A DNA stretch of 64,000 nt from Pseudomonas sp. PDM05 (GCF_014851685.1 NZ_JACVAC010000003.1:471290-535289); one strand, 5' to 3'; shown: positions 45,305 through 54,354, numbered from the stretch's first letter. Made by a program: numbers and translations. Notes: a model not told the origin generated them from the sequence alone.

Positions 45305-46687
45305 TTACGCGATCCGTTTGCGATAAGCCCGCACGCTGATCAATACAACGGCAATCAGCCCGAGCAACCCGGCGCCGATCCAGTTCAGCATGTTGTAGCT
45401 CAGCAGCGGTTTTTCGATGCGCCAATAGCCCGGCTGTTTGAACACTTGGCGCATGGCGCCGTTGGCCTGGTCCAGGCTCACGGCCTTGATGCGTTTGACC
45501 GGGTCGCTGAAGTGGCCGTTGTTATAGTCGCCCGCCGCGCTCCAGTAGTAATCGGCCAGGGCGCTGTTGCCCTGCACGGCCCAGGCCTGTCGGGCAATGG
45601 CGGCGTGTTGCACGCGGGCGAATACGGCGGGGTCGAGGCCATCCTTTAGCAGTTGTGCCTGCAGGTTTTTCAGCACCTGTTCGGCTTGGGGGAGGTTTTC
45701 CCGCTCCAGGTCGGCATTCAGGCTGAGGAAACCGACGCCGCCGAGCACTTCGCGTTCGCTCCAGGGGCCGTAGGACAAGGTGTGTTTGAGGCGCAGTTGG
45801 CGGTACAGCGCCCAGTCGAGATAGTCCTTGAGCAGGTCGTAGGTCTCGTCGTGCTGCTCGTCCAGTACCGGCTCGGGGAACAGCCAGTGCAGCTTGGCGC
45901 TGTTGCCGATCCAGCCGTGGATCAGTTCGCGGTTGTTGGCGGCGGCGTGCTGGATCTGCGGCAGCTCGGGGTGTTCGGTGGGGTCGACCGGGTCGAGTTG
46001 GCCGTAGGTGCGTTCCAGGTAGGCGGGTAGGAGTTTGTCGAGGTCGCCGACGATGATCAGGGTCATGTTGTTGGGTGCGTACCAGTGTTTACGCAGTGTT
46101 TCCAACTGATCGCGGGTCAGTTGGCCGACTTCGGCGCGTTCCGCGCATTTGAGCCCCAGTTCGACGGCCAGTTGGTTGCTGGCGGTATGGCCGAGGTCCT
46201 GGCGGTCGAGCAGACGTTGCAGGTGCGAGTAATGGCCGCCGTCTTCGCGCTCCACCACTTGCTTGGCCGCATTGATATTGGCCTCGGTCAGTTCGGTGCG
46301 GGTGATGATCGCCAGCAGCAGGTCGAGGACCTTGCGCTGGTTTTGCGCCGGGGCTTCGATCACGAAGGTGGTATCGGCGTTGCTGGTGTAGGCGTTCCAC
46401 TCGCCGCCGAGGGCTTGCATGCGGTCTTCCAGGTCGCCTTCGCCGCCGCCGTCGATGCCGCTGAACAGCAAGTGTTCGAGCAGGTGCGGCAGTTCCTTTT
46501 CCTCGCAGGGGAAGTCATCCAGGCCTACACCGACCACCAGGCGGATCGCCACATGCCCACGCTCGGTGCCCGGCTTGAGCAGCAACTGCAGGCCGTTGGG
46601 CAAGGTGTAGCCCTCCACTTGCAGGCGGTCAAAGGCGTAGGCGTGGGCAGAGCCCATGAGCAGGCAGATAAATAACAGGCGACGCAT
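45305..46687 (-). CDS. M16 family zinc metallopeptidase, membrane anchored
   Basis: A 460-residue insulinase-like peptidase with a signal peptide (LLFICLLMGSAHAYA), the inverted zinc motif HLLEH at 68-72, and the distal Glu region ANINAAKQVVEREDGG. A single helix at the very C-terminus (MLNWIGAGLLGLIAVVLISVRAYRKR) would hold it to the inner membrane with the catalytic part in the periplasm. Many M16 proteins have an inactive partner; none is encoded next to it. Corresponds to PA5474 as I recall. Substrate unknown. Confidence 0.88.
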   Translation of the reverse strand: MRRLLFICLLMGSAHAYAFDRLQVEGYTLPNGLQLLLKPGTERGHVAIRLVVGVGLDDFPCEEKELPHLLEHLLFSGIDGGGEGDLEDRMQALGGEWNAYTSNADTTFVIEAPAQNQRKVLDLLLAIITRTELTEANINAAKQVVEREDGGHYSHLQRLLDRQDLGHTASNQLAVELGLKCAERAEVGQLTRDQLETLRKHWYAPNNMTLIIVGDLDKLLPAYLERTYGQLDPVDPTEHPELPQIQHAAANNRELIHGWIGNSAKLHWLFPEPVLDEQHDETYDLLKDYLDWALYRQLRLKHTLSYGPWSEREVLGGVGFLSLNADLERENLPQAEQVLKNLQAQLLKDGLDPAVFARVQHAAIARQAWAVQGNSALADYYWSAAGDYNNGHFSDPVKRIKAVSLDQANGAMRQVFKQPGYWRIEKPLLSYNMLNWIGAGLLGLIAVVLISVRAYRKRIA

Positions 46688-46744
46688 AACAAGCTTCCTG
46701 GCGAGTGAGGTCAGTTTTAACTGACTTCGCGGGCCATCGTACGT

Positions 46745-48403
46745 TCAGGGCGAATGTGTGATGTCGGCAATATCTTCGGCAGAGAGCGCGCCGGTCTCGG
46801 ACGTTTCCAACACGACATAGGCGCTGCTGCAAAACAACGAGTTGAGGCGTTTCATGTCGGCAATCAGCTCCAGGTGCAGGGAACTGGTCTCCAGGCTCTG
46901 TACGATCTTGCGCTGCAAACGGCTGACATGGGCGTGGGCCAGGCGCCGTTCCTGGGCGCGAAAGCGGCGTTTCTCGCGCAGCAATTGGCGAGCACTTTCC
47001 GGATCGGCACTGAGGAACACCGACAGGCCCAGGCGCAGGTTGGCGATCAGTTGGCTGTGCAGGTCGGACAGTTCTTCCAGGCCGACTTCGGAGAACTGGC
47101 GACGCTGGGAGGTCTTCTGCTGCTGGACTTTGCGCAGCATGCGTTCGATCAGGTCGCCCGCCAGCTTGAGGTTGATCGACAACTCGATGATCTCGGCCCA
47201 GCGCCGGCTGTCCTGCTCGCTGAGGTCTTCGCGGGGCATTTGCGCCAGGTAGAGTTTGATCGCGCTGTACAGCGCTTCGACGTCATCGCTGAGGCTGCGC
47301 ATCTCCTGGGTGATGGCGGTTTGTTTGCCGCGCAGTACTTCCTGCATTGAGGTCAGCATGTTGTCGATCAGGTCGCCCAGGCGCAGGGTCTCGCGGGCGG
47401 CGTTGGCCAGGGCCAGGCTTGGCGTGGCCAGGGCGGCAAGGTCGAGGTGGCGCGGCTTGGCCTTGCCGTTGAGCTCTTCCCGTTCGGGCAGCAACCAGGC
47501 GCACAGGCGTGCCATCGGGCCGATGGTTGGCAGCAGGATCAGGCAGCGGCTGACGTTGTAGAGCAGGTGGAAGGTGATGACCATGCCTTGGACGCCGTAG
47601 TCCAGGCCATCCATCCAGCGTACGAGAGGGTCGAGTACCGGGATGATCAGCAGCAGGCCGATCAATTTGTACAGCAGGCTGCCCAGCGCCACCTGGCGCC
47701 CGGCGGCGTTTTGCATGCTGGTACCGAGGAAGGCCAGTACGCCGCTGCCGATGTTGGCGCCGATCACCAGGCCGATGGCCACGTGCAGGCTGATCACGCC
47801 GGCGCCGGCCAGGGTCGCGGTGAGTAGGACGGCGGCCAGGCTGGAGTAGGAAATCATCGCGAACAAGGCGCCGACCAAGGCATCCAGCAGGATGTCGCCG
47901 GTCAGCGAGGCGAAGATGACTTTGACGCCCTGGGCGTGGGTAATCGGACCGGCGGCTTCGACGATCAATTGCAGCGCCAGCACGATCAGGCCCAGGCCGA
48001 TGCCAACGCGACCCAACTGCCCTGCCCGCGTCTGTTTGCGCGACAGGAAGAAAATCACGCCGAGAAAAATCAGCAGCGGCGAGAGCCAGGACAAGTCAAA
48101 GGTCAGCACCCGCGCCATCAGCGCCGTGCCGACATCGGCGCCAAGCATGGTGGCCAGGGCGGGCATCAGCCCCATCAACCCTTGGCCGACGAATGAGGTC
48201 ACCAGCATTGCCGTGGCGTTGCTGCTCTGCACCATGGCGGTCACCAGGATACCGGCGACAAACGCCAGCCAGCGCTTGGACATGTTCTGCCCGATGACTT
48301 GGCGCAGATTGGAACCGTAGACCCGCAGGATGCCGGTTCGGACGATATGCGTGCCCCAGATCAGCAGGGTCACGGCGGAAAGCAGATTGAGCAAGGTCAG
48401 CAT
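46745..48403 (-). CDS. Na/Pi cotransporter family protein with PhoU-like domain
   Basis: A 552-residue protein: two Na/Pi cotransporter repeats in the membrane part (residues 1-310, with MVQSSNATAMLVTSFVG and IGANIGSGVLAFLGTSMQNAAGR) and a cytoplasmic helical domain of PhoU type (residues 330-540). The QSSNAT segment resembles the QSSSAT motif of sodium-phosphate carriers. It may import or export phosphate (as E. coli YjbB is thought to export it). Stands alone between the M16 gene and TerC. Confidence 0.88.
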   Translation of the reverse strand: MLTLLNLLSAVTLLIWGTHIVRTGILRVYGSNLRQVIGQNMSKRWLAFVAGILVTAMVQSSNATAMLVTSFVGQGLMGLMPALATMLGADVGTALMARVLTFDLSWLSPLLIFLGVIFFLSRKQTRAGQLGRVGIGLGLIVLALQLIVEAAGPITHAQGVKVIFASLTGDILLDALVGALFAMISYSSLAAVLLTATLAGAGVISLHVAIGLVIGANIGSGVLAFLGTSMQNAAGRQVALGSLLYKLIGLLLIIPVLDPLVRWMDGLDYGVQGMVITFHLLYNVSRCLILLPTIGPMARLCAWLLPEREELNGKAKPRHLDLAALATPSLALANAARETLRLGDLIDNMLTSMQEVLRGKQTAITQEMRSLSDDVEALYSAIKLYLAQMPREDLSEQDSRRWAEIIELSINLKLAGDLIERMLRKVQQQKTSQRRQFSEVGLEELSDLHSQLIANLRLGLSVFLSADPESARQLLREKRRFRAQERRLAHAHVSRLQRKIVQSLETSSLHLELIADMKRLNSLFCSSAYVVLETSETGALSAEDIADITHSP

Positions 48404-48570
48404 GCTCGGCCCCCCGTGTAGGTTCGCTTCAAGAGAAGCGCAGGAAAGTTGCCGCGTGCCGCTCTACGTCTTGTAGTTAAGCTGTAGTTGGCGAATGGCG
48501 TGCGCGCCAGCATCGCATAGCTGAAATGGTGATTGAAACAAAACTGTCATGAAATCAGCTTTTTGCAGAC

Positions 48571-48601
48571 AAAAAAAAGGGGCTCGTAAAGCCCCTTTTT
48601 T
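48571..48601. terminator. Bidirectional terminator between terC and the Na/Pi gene
   Basis: AAAAAAAAGGGGCT-CGTAA-AGCCCCTTTTTTT, a strong GC stem flanked by A and T runs that works on both strands. It lies 14 bp after the terC stop. Confidence 0.9.
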
Positions 48602-48614
48602 GACTGGCTCGGGT

Positions 48615-49382
48615 TTATTGACCCGGAATGTCTTTGCGCAGTTTCACTGGGTCCTGCTGTTTCTTCTTTTTCGCGATGGCGGTGCGCATCTTGATGTTCA
48701 CCGCTTCCACCGCCAGCGAGAACGCCATGGCGAAGTAGACGTAGCCTTTTGGCACATGCACATCGAAGGCTTCGGCGATCAGTACCGTACCCACTACCAG
48801 CAGGAACGACAGTGCGAGCATTTTCAGCGACGGATGCTTGTCGATGAAGTCGCTGATGGTGCCGGCAGCCAGCATCATCACCAGTACCGCAACGACGATC
48901 GCAGCGACCATGACCGGTACATGGGAGACCATGCCGACCGCAGTGATCACCGAGTCCAGGGAGAACACGATGTCGATGATGGCGATCTGGATGATGGTGT
49001 AGATGAACTTGCCACCGGCGCCCTTGGGCTCGTCGTGGGTTTCGTCTTCGCCTTCCAGCGCGTGGTACATCTCCTGGGAGCTTTTCCACAGCAGGAACAG
49101 GCCACCGAAGAACAGGATCAGGTCGCGACCGGAAATGCCTTGGCCGAAGACCACAAACAGATCGGCGGTCAGTCGCATGACCCAGGTGATCGACAGCAGC
49201 AACAGGATCCGGGTGACCATGGCCAGGGCCAGGCCGAAAATCCGGGTGCGCGCCTGCATGTGCTTGGGCATGCGGCTGACCAGGATCGAAATCATGATGA
49301 TGTTATCGATGCCCAGGACGATCTCGAGAGCCGTCAGGGTGAAGAAGGCAATCCAGATTTCCGGATTGGTCAGCCATTCCAT
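48615..49382 (-). CDS. TerC family integral membrane protein
   Basis: A 255-residue protein with seven helices and the TerC signature acidic residues in the membrane (EIVLGIDNIIMISILVSRMP and DIVFSLDSVITAVGMVS). TerC/Alx relatives export manganese or protect metalated exoenzymes; tellurite resistance itself needs other ter genes, which are absent. A short basic C-terminus follows (KKKKQQDPVKLRKDIPGQ). ATG at 49382 has AAAGGAATACAC before it. Monocistronic. Confidence 0.9.
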   Translation of the reverse strand: MEWLTNPEIWIAFFTLTALEIVLGIDNIIMISILVSRMPKHMQARTRIFGLALAMVTRILLLLSITWVMRLTADLFVVFGQGISGRDLILFFGGLFLLWKSSQEMYHALEGEDETHDEPKGAGGKFIYTIIQIAIIDIVFSLDSVITAVGMVSHVPVMVAAIVVAVLVMMLAAGTISDFIDKHPSLKMLALSFLLVVGTVLIAEAFDVHVPKGYVYFAMAFSLAVEAVNIKMRTAIAKKKKQQDPVKLRKDIPGQ

Positions 49383-49446
49383 GTGTATTCCTTTGCGCGT
49401 GTGTTAGACCGCGCCGGCTTAGGGCCGGCGCAGTTGGGTTGAACGA

Positions 49447-50754
49447 TTATAGAGTGCTGAACAGCGGAAAAATCCCCATCAGCAATGCGGCGAACATTAT
49501 GCACAGGCATACCAGCACTGCCCACTTGAGGGTGAAGCGTTGGTGATCGCCGAACTCGATACCGGCCAGGGCCACCAGCAGGTAAGTCGATGGCACCAAC
49601 GGGCTGAGCAAGTGCACCGGCTGGCCAACGATCGAGGCGCGGGCCATTTCCACGGCAGTGATGCCGTAGTGGCTGGCGGCTTCGGCGAGCACTGGCAGTA
49701 CGCCGTAGTAGAACGCATCGTTGGACATGAAGAAGGTGAACGGCATGCTCACCAGCGCGGTGATCACCGCCAGGTAAGGGCCCAGCGCGTCAGGGATGAC
49801 TGCCAGCAAGCTCTTGGACATGGCATCGACCATGCCGGTGCCCGACAGGATGCCAGTGAAGATGCCTGCTGCGAAGATCAGCCCGACCACTGCCAGAACG
49901 CTACCGGCATGAGCGGCGACGCGGTCTTTCTGCTGCTGCAGGCACGGATAGTTGACGATCATCGCGATACTGAACGCCACCATGAACAGCACCGGCAGCG
50001 GCAACAGGCCCGCGATCAGGGTGCACATCAGGGCGAAGGTCAGCGCGCCGTTGAACCAGATCAGTTTCGGACGGCGGGCGTCCGGGTATTGCGACACGCT
50101 GATCTCGCTGTGGTCGATTTCGTCGCCTTGCAGGTGCAGTTCACCCAGGCGGGCACGTTCGCGCTTGCCGTACATGTAGGCAATCACCAGGATCGCGACC
50201 ACGCCGGCGGCCATCGCCGGGATCATGGGAACGAAAATATCCGACGGGTCTACATGCAGTGCACTGGCGGCACGGGCGGTCGGGCCGCCCCAAGGCGTCA
50301 TGTTCATCACGCCACCGGCGAGGATGATCAGGCCGGCCATGATCCGCGGGCTCATGCCGATGCGCTGGTACAGCGGCAGCATGGCGGCCACGCAGATCAT
50401 GTAGGTGGTGGCGCCGTCACCGTCGAGGGACACGACCAGGGCCAGTACGGCGGTGCCGACCGAGACTTTGAGTGGGTCGCCCTTGACCATTTTGAGGATC
50501 TTGCGCACCGCCGGGTCGAACAGGCCGGAGTCGATCATCAGGGCAAAGTAGAGAATCGCGAACATCAGCATCACGCCGGTCGGCGCCAGCTTGGTGATGC
50601 CCGCAAGCATCATCGGGCCGATCTCGGGTGCGAAACCGCCGAACAGGGCGAACAGGATCGGCACGATGATCAGGGCGATCAGCGCGGACAGGCGCTTGGT
50701 CATGATCAGGAACATGAACGTGATGACCATGGCAAAGCCAAGGAAAGTCAGCAT
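49447..50754 (-). CDS. CitMHS family citrate transporter
   Basis: A 435-residue symporter of the citrate-metal:proton family (CitMHS), 11-12 helices, with the family pieces GTAVLALVVSLDGDGATTYMICVAAMLPLYQR, MNMTPWGGPTARAASALHV and FFMSNDAFYYGVLPVLAEAA. Substrate is most likely citrate bound to Mg or Ca. No two-component regulator is next to it, unlike many citrate transporters. A GGAGTATTCCT-type site precedes the ATG. About 280 bp of DNA without a convincing gene lie upstream. Confidence 0.9.
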   Translation of the reverse strand: MLTFLGFAMVITFMFLIMTKRLSALIALIIVPILFALFGGFAPEIGPMMLAGITKLAPTGVMLMFAILYFALMIDSGLFDPAVRKILKMVKGDPLKVSVGTAVLALVVSLDGDGATTYMICVAAMLPLYQRIGMSPRIMAGLIILAGGVMNMTPWGGPTARAASALHVDPSDIFVPMIPAMAAGVVAILVIAYMYGKRERARLGELHLQGDEIDHSEISVSQYPDARRPKLIWFNGALTFALMCTLIAGLLPLPVLFMVAFSIAMIVNYPCLQQQKDRVAAHAGSVLAVVGLIFAAGIFTGILSGTGMVDAMSKSLLAVIPDALGPYLAVITALVSMPFTFFMSNDAFYYGVLPVLAEAASHYGITAVEMARASIVGQPVHLLSPLVPSTYLLVALAGIEFGDHQRFTLKWAVLVCLCIMFAALLMGIFPLFSTL

Positions 50755-51032
50755 AGGAATACTCCAGGCGTAGCGCGGCTAGGGAATGGCGAACCGGGTG
50801 GGGCTCAGCGCAGAACGAAAGGCACGAGGCGTACGGGTGGAGTCGGGGCGAACAGGCGGGTACGGGCGGACATCGGGAATCACCATTGTTGTTGTTAACA
50901 GCCGGTCTGTTGCCGGCAGTGGGGGCGATCCTAGACGGGAAAGCTTTCAGCCAGCTTTCGCCGGGAAAACAGGTGATGAAGGGAAGAGGCACAATCTTGG
51001 GATTTATGCAGATCCAAATGTGGCTGGAGTTC

Positions 51033-52994
51033 TTAGGGGAGTTCGAGGCCGCCAGCGGCTTTGTGCAAGGCTCTTAGATGCTCACCCACCTGCTTGAGGT
51101 TGGCCTCACACGCAGCAATCTCATCGGCCCGGGCCGGATCGAGCAGTGCCCTCACCTCTTTATCCAGGTCGCCGGTCAGGGATTGCAGCTGTTTCTGGCG
51201 CTCGGCGCTTTCCGATTCCAGGCGCTTGGCTTCCGACGGTTGCGGCAGGCCGTAGCCAGTGCTGCCCAGCAGCTCCGCCGGGCGGCTGAGGAAGCCGCTG
51301 TTGGCGAGGATCTGTTGCAGGGTGTTGTTGGCTTTTTCCATGCCGCCGTTTTTCAGCTCGCGGGCACCCAGGTAGCGTTGTTTGACTTCGTCCTGGGCGA
51401 GCATCAGTTGCTTGCGATAGCTCGCTTGTTCCAGCAGCAAGAGCGCGGCGCTGGTGCGCAGGTCGGCGCTGTCGAACCACGGGCGGCGTTCGGCGGCGCT
51501 GAGGGATAGCCAGTCTTCGACCTGGGTCTGCTTGATCGGCAGGTGTTTGCGCAGCACGTCGAACATTGCCTGGTAGCGCTCGCGGAACGAGTCGAAGTGG
51601 TAGCCCAGGCGCAAGGCGTTGCGTTTGTCGTCGAGCACGCTGGTGTCGGCCAGGCCGCGGGCGCTCAACACCTCGAGCAAACCGTTGGGGGTGATGTTGT
51701 CCAGGCCGGTCAGTTGGGGGTTGGCGCTGCCACTGCGTAACAGTTTCAGGCTTTCGACCGCACAGTTGTTGGAGATGAAGAAGTAGCTGCCGTCGTAGCT
51801 CCAGTGCATTTCGGCGGCATGCTCGACGGTGTCGTTGATTTCCTGGCGTGTGAGTTTCAGTGGCACCGACGCCAGGCCACGCAGTTCGGTCTTGGTGTAC
51901 TCGTCGATCACCTGGGCCAGGGGCAGCACGAACAGCCGCGACGGGTATTTGCCGACCAGGCCGTCCCAACTCGACAGCTGTACGTCACCGACGAAAGCGC
52001 GGTAGGACAAAACCAGATGCTGATCCAGATCCAGCCGACAATCCGGACCGCGCGGGCGGCCAGGCGCACAGATCACCAATCGCAACATGCTGTGGCCCCA
52101 GCGGCTGACCAGGTTCTGGTTGGCTTCGGCGAGCAGGTAGTCGATCTCGTAGACGCGTTCCGGGTCGATCTGGCCCAGCGGGGTCTTGGCGAAGTCGTTG
52201 CCGGCGTTGAGAAACGCGTAGGTCTTCGCGCAGGCGTCCTGTGTCGGCGGCGCCCAGCCGAAGTGCTCCTTGTAATAACGGAACAGCGCGGGGCGACGGC
52301 AGGCGTAGCTCGGGTCGAGCAGGAAGTACTCCATGTTGACCGCGACGAACTCCAGCGGGCTGGTGGTTTCGTAGATGTCCGGGCTGCGGGCGACCTGGCG
52401 GTTGTGCTGTTCGCGCTCGCCACGACGGCCGACGTATTGCGGCCAGCCGGCGAGGTCCAGCAGGCGCGGGTCGTCGCTGAGGGTGAAGCGGCGGTCATTC
52501 TGGCCACGGCATTGGTCGGGCAGGCCGATCAGGCCGGTGAGCTTGTTCTGGCGGCTGCAGCGGTTGATCAGTGCGCGGTCGTCGTTGGACCACAGGCGTG
52601 CACGGTCATAGATGTGGGTCAGTTCATGCAGCACGGTGGCGAGCATTTCCCGGCGCACGGTGCCGTGGGGGCGATTGGTCTTCTGGGTGGCGGCGCTGCC
52701 GTCGGTCAGGCTGTCGAGCAGGTTGCTGTTGAGGTCCAGTTCGGACACCAGCGACGCCTGGCCGTAGGCGTTTTCGGGCATCTTGTCGGTCCAGCCGACG
52801 TCGATTTGCCGGTCCAACTGTTCGACGAAGCGCGGCGGCAGTGAACGCAGCGCTTCATCGAGCAATGCCTGGCTGGCCTGCTGTTGCGCGGGGCTCAAGC
52901 CATCGGTCTTGAGCCGCAGTTGCAGGCTGGCCTGGGCTGCGCTGGCACAGAGCAGCACAGTCCCGGCCAGGAGCCAGGCAGCGAGGCGCCTCAC
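51033..52994 (-). CDS. DUF4105 envelope protein with additional HExxH motif
   Basis: A 653-residue exported protein (signal peptide AAWLLAGTVLLCASAAQA). N-terminal part: VLHELTHIYD with His123, Glu124 and His127, a zincin-type HExxH, and a possible third ligand Glu215 in SPLEFVAVNMEYF. Middle part (about 260-440) is DUF4105, with His301 (SRWGHSMLRL) and Cys411 (FISNNCAVESLKLL), a His/Cys pair as in NlpC/P60-like folds. The C-terminal 200 residues are helical, with coiled-coil character. Start is GTG at 52994, in a GTGA overlap with the DUF2388 gene. I recall DUF4105 as the periplasmic domain of Lnb lipoprotein N-acyltransferases; whether that applies here is open. Confidence 0.85.
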   Translation of the reverse strand: MRRLAAWLLAGTVLLCASAAQASLQLRLKTDGLSPAQQQASQALLDEALRSLPPRFVEQLDRQIDVGWTDKMPENAYGQASLVSELDLNSNLLDSLTDGSAATQKTNRPHGTVRREMLATVLHELTHIYDRARLWSNDDRALINRCSRQNKLTGLIGLPDQCRGQNDRRFTLSDDPRLLDLAGWPQYVGRRGEREQHNRQVARSPDIYETTSPLEFVAVNMEYFLLDPSYACRRPALFRYYKEHFGWAPPTQDACAKTYAFLNAGNDFAKTPLGQIDPERVYEIDYLLAEANQNLVSRWGHSMLRLVICAPGRPRGPDCRLDLDQHLVLSYRAFVGDVQLSSWDGLVGKYPSRLFVLPLAQVIDEYTKTELRGLASVPLKLTRQEINDTVEHAAEMHWSYDGSYFFISNNCAVESLKLLRSGSANPQLTGLDNITPNGLLEVLSARGLADTSVLDDKRNALRLGYHFDSFRERYQAMFDVLRKHLPIKQTQVEDWLSLSAAERRPWFDSADLRTSAALLLLEQASYRKQLMLAQDEVKQRYLGARELKNGGMEKANNTLQQILANSGFLSRPAELLGSTGYGLPQPSEAKRLESESAERQKQLQSLTGDLDKEVRALLDPARADEIAACEANLKQVGEHLRALHKAAGGLELP

Positions 52995-53311
52995 AGCGCG
53001 AGGATAGCTTCGGCGAGGGTCTGGTCGCTGGCGTCGCGGGCTTCTGGCACGCGGGTGCGCAGGGTATCGAAGGCGGCTTCCAATTGTGCGCCGCGAATCT
53101 CGCCGTTGCTGGCGACGAAACTGGCTGCATCGTCGTGGGCTTCGCGCACGATTTTGGAGTCGCGGATGGAGGTGGTGGTGTCCGAGGTGAAATCAATGGT
53201 GCGACCGGAGGCACGCACAATGATGTTACTGGTGGCCACCAAGGTATGCGCCTGGGCAACGTCGGCCAACAACAGTAGGCCTAGGGTGGCGGCGATCAGC
53301 GGGCTACGCAT
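52991..53311 (-). CDS. DUF2388 family periplasmic protein (copy 1)
   Basis: A 106-residue protein with a signal peptide (LIAATLGLLLLADVAQA). The mature part is TSNIIVRASG, then SIRDSKIVREAHDDAASFVASNGEIRGAQLEAAF, ending LAEAILAL, which defines the DUF2388 family (pseudomonad specific, often tandem). Its stop overlaps the start of the DUF4105 gene, so this copy is the one translationally tied to the large envelope protein. Function unknown. Confidence 0.88.
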   Translation of the reverse strand: MRSPLIAATLGLLLLADVAQAHTLVATSNIIVRASGRTIDFTSDTTTSIRDSKIVREAHDDAASFVASNGEIRGAQLEAAFDTLRTRVPEARDASDQTLAEAILAL

Positions 53312-53337
53312 GGAGTGACTCCGAAATACAAAGATGT

Positions 53338-53643
53338 TTATTGGACGAGAATTGCTTGCGCCAGTTCACGATCGCTGGCGTTTAGTTTTGGGTGGGTGCG
53401 GCGCAGGTAATCCAGTGCGGATTCCAGGCGTGCTCCCCGCCATTGGCCGTCAGTGGCGATGAACGCGGCAGCGTCATCCCTGGCGGCCACGATTTTGCGG
53501 TCGAAGGGCGCGGAAGTCACCTTGCTGGTGGCGTACGCGCTCGCGACGGTACCCTGGGTGGTCACGTCAAAGGCCGAAGCCGTGGGCGACCAGCAGGAGG
53601 AAAACAATACAGGGACAATTAAAAGGCGGTATGAAAAAGCCAT
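53338..53643 (-). CDS. DUF2388 family periplasmic protein (copy 2)
   Basis: A 101-residue paralogue: signal peptide (LLIVPVLFSSCWSPTASA), then TTQGTVASAYATSKVTSAPFDRKIVAARDDAAAFIATDGQWRG and the ending ELAQAILVQ. More diverged than the other two copies (the Thr/Ser-rich stretch is shortened and Trp replaces Ile at the GEIRG site). The start at 53643 (MAFSYRLL) gives a proper signal peptide; the longer frame does not. Lies between copies 1 and 3 on the same strand with short gaps. Confidence 0.82.
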   Translation of the reverse strand: MAFSYRLLIVPVLFSSCWSPTASAFDVTTQGTVASAYATSKVTSAPFDRKIVAARDDAAAFIATDGQWRGARLESALDYLRRTHPKLNASDRELAQAILVQ

Positions 53644-53723
53644 GGGACTCGACAACTGAAAACGAGCGTCAAGGCTAGCGTAATGCCCCGGCGAGAGCCA
53701 GCGCCGAGGCATGCGGCGTGTCG

Positions 53724-54044
53724 TCAGATGGCCAGGATGGCTTGGGCCAGTTGGGCGTCGGTCGCGGTGTTCAGTTGCGGCGCTTGTTGGCGGATCTGGG
53801 CCAGGGCGCTTTCCAGCTTCACGCCACGGATGGCGCCTTCGCTGGCGACAAAACTGGCGGCGTCGTCACGGGCGGCGCGCACGACTTTGTTGTCACGCAG
53901 GGACGAGGTGGCATCGGAAGTGGCGTCGGAGGTGGCTTTGAGCGCGCCAACGATCGAGTCAGTGGTCACGATCAGGCTGGTCGCGTTGGCGTTGGCAGCT
54001 ACGGCCAACAGGGCGGCAGCACTCAGCAGGCGAAGACGGGACAT
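53724..54044 (-). CDS. DUF2388 family periplasmic protein (copy 3)
   Basis: A 106-residue paralogue and probably the first gene of the group: signal peptide (LLSAAALLAVAANANA), then TTDSIVGALKATSDATSDATSSLRDNKVVRAARDDAASFVASEGAIRGVKLESAL and the ending LAQAILAI. It contains an internal repeat ATSDATSDATSS. AAGGAGTCACCCC precedes the ATG. 136 bp upstream lies a DUF1127 gene. Confidence 0.88.
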   Translation of the reverse strand: MSRLRLLSAAALLAVAANANATSLIVTTDSIVGALKATSDATSDATSSLRDNKVVRAARDDAASFVASEGAIRGVKLESALAQIRQQAPQLNTATDAQLAQAILAI

Positions 54045-54180
54045 GGGGTGACTCCTTTAGATGAACGGATAACGTGGCGCAGGGCGGCCATTGGGGATCA
54101 GACGCCTGTTCTATACAGTTCGCCACGCGGTGGCTGGATATTAAGCCGCCGCTTATCCGTTCGGAAAGCATCTTGACCGG

Positions 54181-54354
54181 CTAGTCACGCCAGAACGGCT
54201 TGGACAGTTCGGTCATTCGATCAGCGGGGCTGATGCCGAGATCCGACAGTTCACGAGGATCGAGTTGCGCCAACTGGCGCCGTTCGTGGGCCTGGCGCGC
54301 CCACTTGGCAAGGGTGCAGAGCAAGCGTTTGTAGATGGGGGGTTGGGTATCCAT
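54181..54354 (-). CDS. DUF1127 small protein (copy A)
   Basis: A 57-residue, strongly basic-amphipathic protein: LCTLAKWARQAHERRQLAQLDPRELSDLGISPADRMTELSKPFWRD. The motif L-x-L-D-x-R-x-L-x-D-x-G-I-S and the ending SKPFWRD define DUF1127. Start at 54354 follows AAAGGCGCCCACC. Small DUF1127 proteins in other bacteria bind RNA or affect phosphate and carbon metabolism. The upstream region shares a 14-bp motif with the second copy. Confidence 0.85.
   Translation of the reverse strand: MDTQPPIYKRLLCTLAKWARQAHERRQLAQLDPRELSDLGISPADRMTELSKPFWRD

Noticed and set aside
48615..49382. Tellurite resistance operon around terC
   Set aside because: Only the TerC-family gene is present; terZABDE are absent, so resistance is not supported.
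53724..54044. DUF2388 proteins as holins or toxins
   Set aside because: They have cleavable signal peptides and no second membrane helix, and no lysis or antitoxin gene is near.
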